Source: Mesorhizobium sp. M7A.F.Ca.US.008.03.1.1
Lineage (GTDB): Bacteria > Pseudomonadota > Alphaproteobacteria > Rhizobiales > Rhizobiaceae
Assembly: GCF_003997495.1 (NCBI RefSeq)
Contig: NZ_RZRU01000002.1
Span: 124,001-188,000 of the forward strand
Direction: 5' to 3'
Length of the DNA: 64,000 bases
The position numbers and the translations under genes were made by a program. The number at the start of each line of letters is the position of its first letter. Position 1 is the stretch's first letter. The notes beneath the pieces are model-generated. The model saw only the letters and a list, made by a program, of their open reading frames with translations, ran no database searches and was not told the DNA's origin. Positions 40,139 through 48,558 of this stretch are shown here, one piece after another.

Positions 40139-40867
40139 CTAAACTTCGCCCCCATAAACCCGCTGCGCCTGCGTCAGCGCCTCATCGAGCCTCGCACCCT
40201 CGGCATATCCAGCCAGATTCTGCGGCCGCTCCATGTCAGGCAGCAGCCTCGGACACGGCTCGGCGGCGCCGACCACCATCCGCACCGGGATGACGCCGGC
40301 CCAAACCGGATGCCCGTAATCCTCCTCGTCGTCGCCGACGCCCTTGGCGCGCACTTTGGCCGATGCTTCTTCGATGCGCATGCCAATCACCATCGTCGCC
40401 TTGGCCTCCTGCACCGAGATCGGCCGCAAGGTCTCGCTCCGGCCGGGATAGAAGCGGTCGACGACGCCGGCCAGCGCCTTCAGTTTCTCTTCTGGCTCAT
40501 CGATGATCCGCGCCGTGCCGAAACACATCGCCGAGCGGTAATTGGCCGAGTGGTTGAAGCCCGAGCGCGCCAGCACCAGCCCGTCGAGATGCGACACCGT
40601 GAGACAGGCCGGTGTGCCGCCGCGCAGCTGGCGCAGCATGCGGCTGGCCGACGAGCCGTGCCAGTAGAGCATGTCGTCCTCGCGCCAGTGGATGGTCGGC
40701 GTGCAATAGGGCTGGCCGTCGAACGTATAGGCGACATGGCACAGCAGCCCGGCATCCAGCACCGCGAAGACTGCCGCATGATCGTAGCTGCCGCGCTCGT
40801 GCAGGCGCTTGACGCGGTTGCGGCTGGTGGTCGGAAAGCTGGCTGGCGTGTCGTTCACGGCTTGCAT
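40139..40867 (-). CDS. Pyridoxamine-phosphate-oxidase-like flavin-binding protein
   Basis: Split-barrel flavin-binding protein of 242 residues (PPOX-like, NimA-like group): LHERGSYDHAAVFAVLDAGL, PYCTPTIHWREDDMLYWHGS, ANYRSAMCFGTARIIDEPEE. Members with this layout are found divergent from MocR regulators in many rhizobia. The start at 40867 is chosen because the interval to the MocR gene then carries the ATTGGT/ACCAAT operator repeats. It probably depends on that regulator and may act in vitamin B6 or nitro-compound metabolism (inference). Confidence 0.83.
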   Translation of the reverse strand: MQAVNDTPASFPTTSRNRVKRLHERGSYDHAAVFAVLDAGLLCHVAYTFDGQPYCTPTIHWREDDMLYWHGSSASRMLRQLRGGTPACLTVSHLDGLVLARSGFNHSANYRSAMCFGTARIIDEPEEKLKALAGVVDRFYPGRSETLRPISVQEAKATMVIGMRIEEASAKVRAKGVGDDEEDYGHPVWAGVIPVRMVVGAAEPCPRLLPDMERPQNLAGYAEGARLDEALTQAQRVYGGEV

Positions 40868-40896
40868 CCTCGGTTGTTGTCTGCCAACCATGCGCC

Positions 40897-42351
40897 ATGG
40901 CATTGGTCGATAAAAGAACCAATCATGGCGATAAAATTCAGACCAATCCGCCGGATTGGTCGGCGCTGATCCCGGTCTTGCCGGGCGACGGCCCGCGCAG
41001 CCGCGAGCTCTACGCGGCACTGCGGCGGCTGATCGAGACCGGTGCGCTGGCTGCCGGGGCGAAACTGCCGACCACCCGGGATCTCGCACAGCGCTTCGGC
41101 CTTTCGCGTTCGGCGGCGGTTGCCTGTTTCGAAACCCTGATCTCGGAGGGGTTTGCGGTTGCCAGGGTCGGCGCCGGCACCTTCGTCGCGCCTGATGTGC
41201 CGCATCTGCCGACAACACTGGTCAAGCCGCGTCCACCCGAGATCGATGCCGGCACCTCGTTGCCTTGCGGCCTTGGTGTGGCGGTGTCCGATCCGCGCAC
41301 GCTCGATATGTTTCGCATCCTGTTGTCGCGCCACCTCACCCGCCCCGGGCCGGAGCATTTCCGCTATGGCGACCCGCGCGGCGGCCTGCCGCTGCGCACG
41401 GCAATTGCCAACTATCTCCGAACCGCACGCGGCGTGCGCTGCGATGCCGGCCAGATCGTGCTGACCTCGGGCACGCAGCAGGGGCTGGATCTTCTGGTGC
41501 GCGCCGCGCTCAGCCCCGGCGATGCTGTCTGGATCGAAAACCCCTGCTATCCCATGGCGCACGCCGTGCTTGCCGGCAGCGGCGCCAGGGTTTTTGGCGT
41601 GCCGGTCGACGCGGAAGGGCTAGATCCCGAGATCGGCGAAAGCCTGTGCCCGAAAGCGCGCGCGGCCTATGTCACGCCTTCGCATCAATATCCGCTCGGC
41701 GTGACGATGACGATGCGCCGCCGTCTCGCTTTGCTCGACTGGGCGCGGCGCAACGATGCCTGGATCATCGAGGACGACTACGACAGCGAGTTCCGCTATG
41801 CCGGCCCGCCGCTGACCTCGCTGCAGGGCATGGACGGTTCAGGCCGTGTCGCCTATCTCGGCACCTTCTCGAAAATCCTCTTCCCCGGCCTGCGCATCGG
41901 CTATGTCGTGGTGCCCGAAGCGCTGCTCGATGTCGTGATGGCGGTCAGGGCGCGCTCCGACCGCTTTCCCTCGACACTGGCCGAAGGCGCGTTGACCGAC
42001 CTGTTGAACGAAGGCCATTTCGCCGCGCATCTCAGGCGCGTGCGCCGCCGGGTGCAAGCCGCGCGCGACGTGCTGGTCGCCGGCCTCGAGGCGCATTGCG
42101 GCGATGCCCTCGAAGTAACCGTGCCCGAACAGGGGCTGCACTTGATGGCGACGCTGAAGGAGGCCGGGCCGGACACAGCGATCGTCGAGGCGGCGAAGGC
42201 GGCAGGCGTCGGCGCCAGGGCCTTGTCCTTGATGTTCATCGCCGGGGCGCCCCGGCAAGGTCTGGTGCTGGGTTTTTCGGGGTTTTCGGACGAGGAGTTG
42301 ACGGCCGCGACGGTGCGACTGGGTGGGGTGGTTCGGCAGCAAGCCCGGTGA
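40897..42351 (+). CDS. MocR family regulator (GntR-type HTH fused to aminotransferase fold)
   Basis: Regulator of 484 residues. Residues 30-95 form a GntR winged helix (RELYAALRRLIETGALAAGA, KLPTTRDLAQRFGLSRSAAV), followed by a PLP aminotransferase-like domain of about 350 residues with QIVLTSGTQQGLDLLVRAAL, HQYPLGVTMTMRRRLALLDW, IIEDDYDSEFRY and the PLP Lys in YLGTFSKILFPGLRIGY. MocR proteins sense PLP or amino-PLP adducts. The start at 40897 has four ATTGGT/ACCAAT half-sites in or next to it; a later start is possible. Confidence 0.92.
   Translation: MALVDKRTNHGDKIQTNPPDWSALIPVLPGDGPRSRELYAALRRLIETGALAAGAKLPTTRDLAQRFGLSRSAAVACFETLISEGFAVARVGAGTFVAPDVPHLPTTLVKPRPPEIDAGTSLPCGLGVAVSDPRTLDMFRILLSRHLTRPGPEHFRYGDPRGGLPLRTAIANYLRTARGVRCDAGQIVLTSGTQQGLDLLVRAALSPGDAVWIENPCYPMAHAVLAGSGARVFGVPVDAEGLDPEIGESLCPKARAAYVTPSHQYPLGVTMTMRRRLALLDWARRNDAWIIEDDYDSEFRYAGPPLTSLQGMDGSGRVAYLGTFSKILFPGLRIGYVVVPEALLDVVMAVRARSDRFPSTLAEGALTDLLNEGHFAAHLRRVRRRVQAARDVLVAGLEAHCGDALEVTVPEQGLHLMATLKEAGPDTAIVEAAKAAGVGARALSLMFIAGAPRQGLVLGFSGFSDEELTAATVRLGGVVRQQAR
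40902..40923. promoter_or_regulatory. Candidate MocR operator, repeat 1
   Basis: ATTGGT (40902-40907) and ACCAAT (40918-40923) form an inverted repeat with a 10-base AT-rich spacer, about 35 bases from the PPOX-like start and overlapping the first codons of the mocR gene as called. Confidence 0.55.
40941..40961. promoter_or_regulatory. Candidate MocR operator, repeat 2
   Basis: GACCAATCC-GCC-GGATTGGTC, perfect 9-bp arms around three bases, carrying the same ACCAAT/ATTGGT half-sites as repeat 1. The centres are about 39 bases apart. It lies within the apparent N-terminal coding part of mocR. Confidence 0.55.
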
Positions 42352-42400
42352 GCCAACGAGAACCGCCTCATTCCTGCGCCGACAGCGAACTGTCGAGCCC

Positions 42401-42895
42401 TCAATCACCATCGGCGGGCTGGGCCTTGCCGCACTGCGCCAGCACCTTGCCGATGGCCGCGCTCGAACCCTTCAGCGGAAAGCTGATCTCGCCATATTTG
42501 GCTGAACTGACCGACACATCGCCTTTGCCGCGCAACAGGTCGAGCAGCGGATCGGCTTTCGCCAGATTGGCCACGAAGTAGTTGTACATGGCCTCCAGCT
42601 GAAGCGCCTTCGCCACCGCCTTACCCTCGGCCTTGAACGCGAACGAACCGCTGATGCCGGGCTCCAGTTGCTGGCCGGTGGCGCCGAGATCGTAGCTCAG
42701 CACCGGCGTGTCGAAACAGGTCAGCATCAGATGCGCATCGCCTTTCGGCCCGCCGCAGACCGAGGCGGTCAGCACGCTGCCGCCCTCGTCTTCCTCCATC
42801 TTCGCACTCCAGCCACCGCACGACGCGGCAAACCCCGGCTGCGCGGCCTGCAGGACCGCAACCGCACCGGCGACGACGAGATATCCAGCTCTCAT
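42401..42895 (-). CDS. Secreted hypothetical protein, 164 aa
   Basis: Exported protein of 164 residues. Signal peptide MRAGYLVVAGAVAVLQAAQP (cut near FAAS), then a domain with paired Cys (ASCGGWS, SVCGGPKGD, LTCFDTP, AQCGKA) arranged around strands. It may be a periplasmic, disulfide-stabilised protein. It is divergent from the DUF922 protease gene. GGGGGAAGTC precedes the start. Confidence 0.75.
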   Translation of the reverse strand: MRAGYLVVAGAVAVLQAAQPGFAASCGGWSAKMEEDEGGSVLTASVCGGPKGDAHLMLTCFDTPVLSYDLGATGQQLEPGISGSFAFKAEGKAVAKALQLEAMYNYFVANLAKADPLLDLLRGKGDVSVSSAKYGEISFPLKGSSAAIGKVLAQCGKAQPADGD

Positions 42896-43011
42896 GACTT
42901 CCCCCCAATTGACTCCCTCTAGGGCATTTGCAGCACCAGCAGGCATTCTATAGGAAAAGCTCGTCCGGTGGCATTGCCTCGCTGCAACCGGTTCTGATTT
43001 TGCGGAGAGCC

Positions 43012-43614
43012 GTGTTGAAAGCCTGTATTCGTCTGTGTCTGTCGCTAGCCGCACTGCTGGGCTTGCCGCTCGCCGCCCATGCCGACTGGAAGCCGGTCGA
43101 GAAGATCGAGCCCTACGCGATCTCGGGCCAGTCCGGCGCCGAACTCTACCGCTCGATCGGCGAGAAAGGGCCAAAGCTCGGCATTGCCCGCGCCATCGCC
43201 TACACCAATTTCAAGCTGACCTGGGGGCTAAGGGACTACACGCCCAAGGGCAAGGACTGCGTGCTGACGGCCGGGCGGCCGAAGCTGATCATCACCTACA
43301 CCTTGCCAAGACCCTCCGGTTCCCTGCCGCCCGCCGTCCAGAAGAACTGGGACGTGTTCATCGCCGGCGTCAGCGCCCATGAGAAGGTGCATGGCGCCAG
43401 CATGGTACAAATGGTCCACGACATCGAAGCCACGACCGACGGCCTGACCGTCACCGATGATCCCAGATGCAGCAAGACCAGGGCCGAGGTGGTCAAGCGG
43501 CTCGACGCGATCTCGAAGGCGCGGGTGCAGGGAAGCCGCGATTTCGACCGCGTCGAATTCGGCAATGACGGCAATTTGCAGAAGCTGGTGTTCGTCCTGG
43601 TGACCGGCCCCTGA
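43012..43614 (+). CDS. DUF922 domain secreted putative zinc protease
   Basis: Exported protein of 200 residues. The signal peptide (LCLSLAALLGLPLAAHA) is followed by the DUF922 domain, whose HExxH-like motif is SAHEKVHGASM (His123 as first ligand). DUF922 proteins are predicted zinc metallopeptidases of the envelope. The start is GTG 43012 after GCGGAGAGCC. The neighbouring divergent gene encodes another secreted protein, but no shared role is evident. Confidence 0.82.
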   Translation: MLKACIRLCLSLAALLGLPLAAHADWKPVEKIEPYAISGQSGAELYRSIGEKGPKLGIARAIAYTNFKLTWGLRDYTPKGKDCVLTAGRPKLIITYTLPRPSGSLPPAVQKNWDVFIAGVSAHEKVHGASMVQMVHDIEATTDGLTVTDDPRCSKTRAEVVKRLDAISKARVQGSRDFDRVEFGNDGNLQKLVFVLVTGP

Positions 43615-43668
43615 GACAGGCCGCCGCGCCTTTGCGACGCGGCGGCAGATTTTGCGGTCTGCCCTGCC

Positions 43669-43859
43669 CTAGCGGCTCAGATCAAGCGCTGCCGAGAGAT
43701 CGCCCATCGGCGGCTGGTCGTTGTTGCGCAGCGCCTTGTCACGGGCAACGATGCCGGAAATGGTTGAGGAAGGAGCCGCCGAAGGCGCCCTGGAAGAAAT
43801 TGTCGGCCAGAACGTACTTCTTCGCCACCGCCCACATCGGCAGCACCGATCCGTCGTCC
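43669..43859 (-). pseudogene. Fragment of an AcpA-type phosphoesterase
   Basis: Two pieces of a phosphoesterase (acid phosphatase/phospholipase C-like) on the minus strand. The first, DDGSVLPMWAVAKKYVLADN then FFQGAFGGSFLNHF (43765-43859), is a family signature; the second, GIVARDKALRNNDQPPMGDL then SAALDLSR with a TAG stop (43669-43755), looks like the C-terminus. The frame changes between them and several hundred residues are missing. Upstream the reading breaks off at 43860. Not functional. Confidence 0.7.
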
Positions 43860-43860
43860 G

Positions 43861-43932
43861 GCGCTGGCCGATCCCGAGATCGACGACATCGTCGCCTTCC
43901 TGCAAACGCTGACCGATGCGGATCAACGGTGA
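43861..43932 (+). pseudogene. 3' fragment of a cytochrome c peroxidase-like gene
   Basis: ALADPEIDDIVAFLQTLTDA, then DQR and TGA: the end of a di-haem cytochrome c peroxidase/MauG-like protein (typical close: DIVAFLxTLT). No haem motif or start precedes it; the reading begins abruptly at 43860, where the minus-strand phosphoesterase fragment begins. The two fragments together look like the scar of one deletion. Confidence 0.65.
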
Positions 43933-44024
43933 CTCGACACGCGTTGAGCTGGAAGAGTATCCGCCGGACAGCACAATGGTACCAGGGAACGCAACGCTGG
44001 TGGGGACCGGAACTGGAGCGGGAC

Positions 44025-45017
44025 TTAGTTCCGCCACGCCTCCAGATCGGCCAGGATTTGCGCCTTCAGCGCCGGATCGGCATAACTCGCGTGCACCGAT
44101 GTCGCGGCGAGCTGGCGGATGGTTTCGCTGTCCCAGGCAAAGGCCTCGGCGCAGGCGGCATAGGACGCTTCGAGAGTCGTGTTGAGCAACGACGGATCAT
44201 CGGTGTTGATCGAAACCGCGACACTGGCCTTGCGCAGAGCGTCGAGCGGATGTTCGGCAAGTGAGGGATAGACGCCCAGCGCCACGTTGGAGATCGGACA
44301 GACGCCGAGGGCGATCTGCTTTTGCGCCAGCAAGTCGACGAGTTCCGGGTCCTCGATCGCGCGCACGCCGTGGTCGATGCGGTCGGCGCCAAGCAGTTCG
44401 ATTGCGTCGCGAACACCTTCCGGGCCGCTCGATTCGCCGGCGTGAACGGTGCGTCGCAAACCCGCGGCGCCGGCACGGCGAAACGCCTCGGCGAAGCGCG
44501 GGCCGGTGCGGCCGGCAGCCGCTTCGTTCCCGTCGATCGACAGGGCAACGACGCGCTTGTGCCTGATTTCGCTCAGCAACTCCACCAGTTCGATCGCTTC
44601 CGCCGCAGACTGGGTGCGAAGCAAGCTGACGCAAAGCCCGACAGGCGGGTGTCCGTCCTTCTCGGCGGCAGCGAAACCCGCATCGAATGCGTCAATCATC
44701 CCTGGGATGTTCTTGTGCCAATGCGGCCAGTGCGTCGGGTTGACGATGACATCGGCATAACGCACGCCGCTTCGCCCCATGCGCTGCGCAAACTTGTAGG
44801 CCGTGGTGGCGAGCTGCTCGCGCGTCCGGAATGTCCCGCACAACCAGTCGAGCATCTCGAGGAAGCTCTTGAGATCATGGGCTTCGAAGAGCCTGTCGCG
44901 AGGCGCACGCAGCGGAATGCCGGCTTCCTGGCAGTTCCTGATCACATCGTCGGCTTCGAAACAGCCCTCGACGTGGATGTGCACTTCGGCTTTCGGCAGC
45001 CCGATGAAGTCGGTCAA
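44025..45017 (-). CDS. add: Adenosine/adenine deaminase family protein
   Basis: Metal-dependent deaminase of 330 residues of the adenosine deaminase family. Zinc ligands and catalytic residues are visible: PKAEVHIHVEG (HxH), TVHAGESSGPEGV (His and catalytic Glu), RIDHGVRAIEDPEL and VAVSINTDDPSL (Asp pair). It would convert adenosine to inosine; some relatives use adenine or other purines, so the substrate is not certain. The start is TTG at 45017 behind GGGGAGGCG. A single gene in its own unit. Confidence 0.88.
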   Translation of the reverse strand: MTDFIGLPKAEVHIHVEGCFEADDVIRNCQEAGIPLRAPRDRLFEAHDLKSFLEMLDWLCGTFRTREQLATTAYKFAQRMGRSGVRYADVIVNPTHWPHWHKNIPGMIDAFDAGFAAAEKDGHPPVGLCVSLLRTQSAAEAIELVELLSEIRHKRVVALSIDGNEAAAGRTGPRFAEAFRRAGAAGLRRTVHAGESSGPEGVRDAIELLGADRIDHGVRAIEDPELVDLLAQKQIALGVCPISNVALGVYPSLAEHPLDALRKASVAVSINTDDPSLLNTTLEASYAACAEAFAWDSETIRQLAATSVHASYADPALKAQILADLEAWRN

Positions 45018-45136
45018 TGACGCCTCCCCTGTTGGCGGGCGCCATCAAATCATGAAACGGCCGGTCCCCATTTCAAGAAATGGTTGAAAGAATTGCATAT
45101 GGGCCGTGGGGTTGGCGGCGCCGCGCGAACCCAAAC

Positions 45137-46195
45137 CTATTGCGTTTCCGCACTCGCCCTCAACTCCGCCCGCTTCTCGTCCGAGACGACAGCCAGATCC
45201 AGCACCTTCTGCAATTCGGCGGCATGGCGGAAGGACGGTTCGGCTTGCACGCCGGTTCGCACCGCGTCAGTGAAACGCTGATAATTGGTCGCCACCGTGC
45301 CGGGGTCGAGCTCTTCCCATTTGGCGTTCTCGACATTGTCGCCGACGCAAGCCTTGAGCGCCGAGCCGTCGAGATTGTGCACCACTTCGAGGCCGCCTTT
45401 GTCGCCATAGATGCGCAGGCGCAGCTCGTTGAGATGGCCTGATGCCCAGCGGCTGGCATGCACAACGCCGAAGGCGCCGTTGGAAAAATCCAGCGTCATG
45501 GCGAAGCTGTCATTGGCGTCGAGCCCGTAGTCGCCGATGCGGTTGCCGGGCGCCTTGTCGAAGGCACGCAGCCGGCAGAAGACATGATCGATGTCGAGCG
45601 CGGCGCCGTAGCTGGCGAAATCGAGGATGTGGATGCCGACATCGCCGAGCACGCCGTTCGAGCCGTGGCCGCGCGACAGGCGCCACAGCCATTTCGGATC
45701 GGTGCGCCAGTCGCCCCAGAACTTCGACACCAGCCAGCTTTGCAGGTAGGACGCCTCCACATGCCTGACTGTGCCGATTTCGCCCGCCTGCACCATCTGG
45801 CGGGCCTTCTGCAGCGCCGCCACGTTGCGATAGGTGAGGTTCACCATGTTGACGATGCCGGCGGCCTCGGCGGCGTCGGCCATCTCGGTGGCCTTGCCGA
45901 AATCTTCGGCCAGCGGCTTCTCGCACAGCACCGGCTTGCCGGCGGCGATCAGCGCCATGGTGGTCGGGTGATGGATCCGGTCGGGCGTGACATTGGCCAC
46001 CGCGTCGAACGCACCCCACGCCAGCGCCTCCTCCAGCGCGGTAAAGCGGTTGGGAATGTCAAAGCTGTCGGCGAACTCGCCGACCCGCGCCGGATCGACA
46101 TCGACCGCGCCGACAATGTCGACGCCGTCGATAGCGGTGAAGCGCCGGGCGTGTTCCTGCGCCATCCAGCCGGTGCCGAGTATCAAAAGCCGCAT
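45137..46195 (-). CDS. Gfo/Idh/MocA family oxidoreductase
   Basis: NAD(P)-dependent oxidoreductase of 352 residues. Rossmann part: RLLILGTGWMAQEHARRF, then the signature GKPVLCEKPLAEDF (EKP) and YRNVAALQKARQMVQAGEIG; C-terminal alpha/beta domain includes GDVGIHILDFASYGAA, with His as likely proton relay. Typical substrates are sugars, inositols or trans-dihydrodiols. The SDR gene 49 bases upstream is co-directional, and the pair may be controlled by the divergent LysR at 47.1 kb. Confidence 0.9.
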   Translation of the reverse strand: MRLLILGTGWMAQEHARRFTAIDGVDIVGAVDVDPARVGEFADSFDIPNRFTALEEALAWGAFDAVANVTPDRIHHPTTMALIAAGKPVLCEKPLAEDFGKATEMADAAEAAGIVNMVNLTYRNVAALQKARQMVQAGEIGTVRHVEASYLQSWLVSKFWGDWRTDPKWLWRLSRGHGSNGVLGDVGIHILDFASYGAALDIDHVFCRLRAFDKAPGNRIGDYGLDANDSFAMTLDFSNGAFGVVHASRWASGHLNELRLRIYGDKGGLEVVHNLDGSALKACVGDNVENAKWEELDPGTVATNYQRFTDAVRTGVQAEPSFRHAAELQKVLDLAVVSDEKRAELRASAETQ

Positions 46196-46244
46196 TCTTT
46201 GCTCCTTGGGTGAGATGCCGGAATCCCCCTCCCGGTCGACGCCC

Positions 46245-46949
46245 TCAGATAGCGCGTATAATGCCGCCGTCGACCCGGATGTTCTGGCCAGTGATGTAGC
46301 CGGCGCCTTCGGACGCCAGGAAGGCGATGGTCGCGGCGATCTCTTCTGATGTGCCGTAGCGCTGCATCGGCACGCTGTCGCGGCGCTCCTCGGTGGCCGG
46401 CAGGCTGTCGATCCAGCCGGGCAGCACATTGTTCATGCGCACATTGTCGGCTGCATAGGTGTTGGCGAAGATCTTGGTGTAGGCGGCAACGCCGGCGCGG
46501 AACACTGCGGACGTCGGGAACATCGGGCTCGGTTCGACCACCCAGGCCGTCGAGATGTTGATGATGGCGCCGCCCTTCTGCTTGACCATCTGCGGCGCCA
46601 CGATGCGCACCGGCCGGATGACGTTGAGCAGATAGACGTCCATGCCGGTGTGCCATTGCTCGTCCGTGATTTCCAGGATGGGCGCGCGCGGCCCGTGGCC
46701 GCCGCTGTTGACCAGCACGTCGATGCGGCCATAGCGCTCCAGCGTCAGGTCGACGAGGCGCTGCAGATCTTCATTGGATTGGTTGGAGCCGGTGACGCCG
46801 AGCCCGCCGAGTTCCTTGGCCAGCGCCTCGCCCTTGCCGGACGAGGACAGGATGGCAACCTTGTAGCCATCCGCCGCCAGCCGCTTGGCCGCCGCCGCAC
46901 CCATGCCGCTGCCGCCGGCGACCACCACAGCTACTTTTTCTACACTCAT
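46245..46949 (-). CDS. SDR family oxidoreductase lacking the usual catalytic Tyr
   Basis: Short-chain dehydrogenase/reductase of 234 residues. The cofactor loop is AGGSGMGAAAAKRLAADGYK and the NAG-type motif is LVNSGGHG. Ser is present in NISTAWVV, but the YxxxK position reads FPTSAVFRAG, with no Tyr four residues before a Lys; the nearby AAYTK is 8 residues later. This variant is known in non-classical SDRs. Downstream is the Gfo/Idh-type gene, with a LysR gene divergent, so the two oxidoreductases likely act in one sugar or polyol pathway (inference). Confidence 0.88.
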   Translation of the reverse strand: MSVEKVAVVVAGGSGMGAAAAKRLAADGYKVAILSSSGKGEALAKELGGLGVTGSNQSNEDLQRLVDLTLERYGRIDVLVNSGGHGPRAPILEITDEQWHTGMDVYLLNVIRPVRIVAPQMVKQKGGAIINISTAWVVEPSPMFPTSAVFRAGVAAYTKIFANTYAADNVRMNNVLPGWIDSLPATEERRDSVPMQRYGTSEEIAATIAFLASEGAGYITGQNIRVDGGIIRAI

Positions 46950-47076
46950 CGGATTTTCCTCTCAGGGTTTGCGGGCACCGCAAGCGGTGTTTTCGGGAGT
47001 TGAGCGTTGATATAGCTGGTTTTCCGCACCGGTTCGAACCAGAATGCCTGAAATCAACCTGTAGAAAAACTCCTGC

Positions 47077-47973
47077 ATGCCAGAAGCCTTCCTCAGCCTG
47101 CCGCCGTTGAATGCGCTGCGCGCCTTCGAAGCCTCGGCGCGTCATCTCAACTTCCGCATCGCCGCCGAAGAGCTCAATGTCACGCAAGGGGCGGTCGCCC
47201 AGCACATTCGCGGGCTGGAGGCCGATCTCGGCACAAAACTGTTCGAGCGGCTGCCGCGCGGCCTGGCGCTGACCGATGAGGGCCGCGCCTATGTCCCCAA
47301 CATCCGCCGCGCCTTCGACCTGATCTCGGAAGCGACGCTGCTGTTGCGCCCCGAACCGGCGCGGCTGACGATCAGCGTGACGCCGACCTTCGCCACCAAA
47401 TGGCTGATCCCCAGGCTGCAGGATTTTGTGACTGACAATCCGCTGGTCGACCTGCGCGTCCTGGCCAGCGAGGGTCTGTCGAGCTTCCAGGCCGATGGCG
47501 TCGACATCGCGGTGCGCCAGGGCCGGCCGCCCTTCGGCGCCGGCCTGATGGTCGACCTGTTGTTTCCCCAGCAGATCGTCGCCGTCTGCAGCCCTGCTTT
47601 GCTGCCGCGTGGCGCCAGTGAAATTGCCGCCACTGAAATCCAGCATCACGTCCTGCTGCATGATGCCCACAATCTGTGGCCGGAATTTATGGAAAAGGCG
47701 GTCGGCCTGAAGATGACGACCGAGCTGAAACGCATGCGCTTCAACCAGACCGGCCTGGCCATCGACGCGGCCATCGCCGGCCAGGGCATTGCGCTGGCCA
47801 GCCGCTTTCTCGTCGCCGCCGATCTCGCCGCCGGCCGTCTGGTTCAGCCCGTCAGCGGCGAAATGCGCGGCACGCAGGATTTTTATGTCGTGATGCCGAG
47901 AAAACAACGCCACCCCGAGCCGACGCAAGCCGTGCGGCAATGGTTGCTGGATGCCGGAGAAAGGCCAATCTAG
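47077..47973 (+). CDS. LysR family regulator, GcvA-like
   Basis: LysR-type regulator of 298 residues with the GcvA-like start SLPPLNALRAFEASARHLNF, HTH AAEELNVTQGAVAQHIRGLE and effector domain from LTISVTPTFATKWLIPRLQD. The divergent SDR/Gfo-Idh pair is the probable target. Its 3' end overlaps the convergent Lrp gene by four bases. Confidence 0.9.
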   Translation: MPEAFLSLPPLNALRAFEASARHLNFRIAAEELNVTQGAVAQHIRGLEADLGTKLFERLPRGLALTDEGRAYVPNIRRAFDLISEATLLLRPEPARLTISVTPTFATKWLIPRLQDFVTDNPLVDLRVLASEGLSSFQADGVDIAVRQGRPPFGAGLMVDLLFPQQIVAVCSPALLPRGASEIAATEIQHHVLLHDAHNLWPEFMEKAVGLKMTTELKRMRFNQTGLAIDAAIAGQGIALASRFLVAADLAAGRLVQPVSGEMRGTQDFYVVMPRKQRHPEPTQAVRQWLLDAGERPI

Positions 47974-48443
47974 ATCGGCAGCAAGGCGTCGGGCTTCACA
48001 TTGGCGATCGAGGCGTAGGTATGTGTCTCCCGCACCCCGGGCAGCGGCAGGATGACCCGCTGCAGAAAATCCTGGAACATCGCCATGTCGGCGATGCGCG
48101 CCTTGACCAGATAGTCGAAGCCGCCGACCACCATGTGGCACTCGATGATCTCGGGCGCCCGCAGAACCGCCTCCGCGAAGCGGTCGAAGACATGCGGCGC
48201 CGTGTGGTCGAGCCGCACCTCGATGAACACGAGTTGCGCCTGTCCGATCCTGGCCGGATCGAGCACGGCGCGCACCGCGCGGATGAACCCTTCGGCGAAC
48301 AGCCGCTTGACGCGTTGTGCCGCCCCTGTCGGAGACAGGCCGACCCGCCGCGCCAGATCGAGCGTCGTGCGACGCCCATCCTCCTGCAGAAGACGCAACA
48401 GCGAGCGGTCGATGGGGTCGAGCTCATCCATTTCGGGATTCAC
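47970..48443 (-). CDS. Lrp/AsnC family transcriptional regulator
   Basis: Lrp/AsnC regulator of 157 residues: HTH LDPIDRSLLRLLQEDGRRTT, LARRVGLSPTGAAQRVKRLF, and a RAM ligand domain (IIECHMVVGGFDYLVKARIA). Regulators of this size bind amino acids. It is divergent from the ornithine-cyclodeaminase-like gene (start 116 bases away), a common pairing for amino acid catabolism. Confidence 0.92.
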   Translation of the reverse strand: MNPEMDELDPIDRSLLRLLQEDGRRTTLDLARRVGLSPTGAAQRVKRLFAEGFIRAVRAVLDPARIGQAQLVFIEVRLDHTAPHVFDRFAEAVLRAPEIIECHMVVGGFDYLVKARIADMAMFQDFLQRVILPLPGVRETHTYASIANVKPDALLPI

Positions 48444-48558
48444 ACATTTTTGCTTTCGAGAGCGTGATAGTCACGCCAAAATAGCAAAACCAGTATATTT
48501 CATCACGCGCCCGGATCGCAATACCGTTGTCGTGCAACCGACAACGAAAGCGGATCCC

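Noticed and set aside
46771-48141. 456-residue minus-strand frame through the GcvA-like gene
   Set aside because: It covers the complete LysR coding sequence on the other strand, which has clear family motifs.
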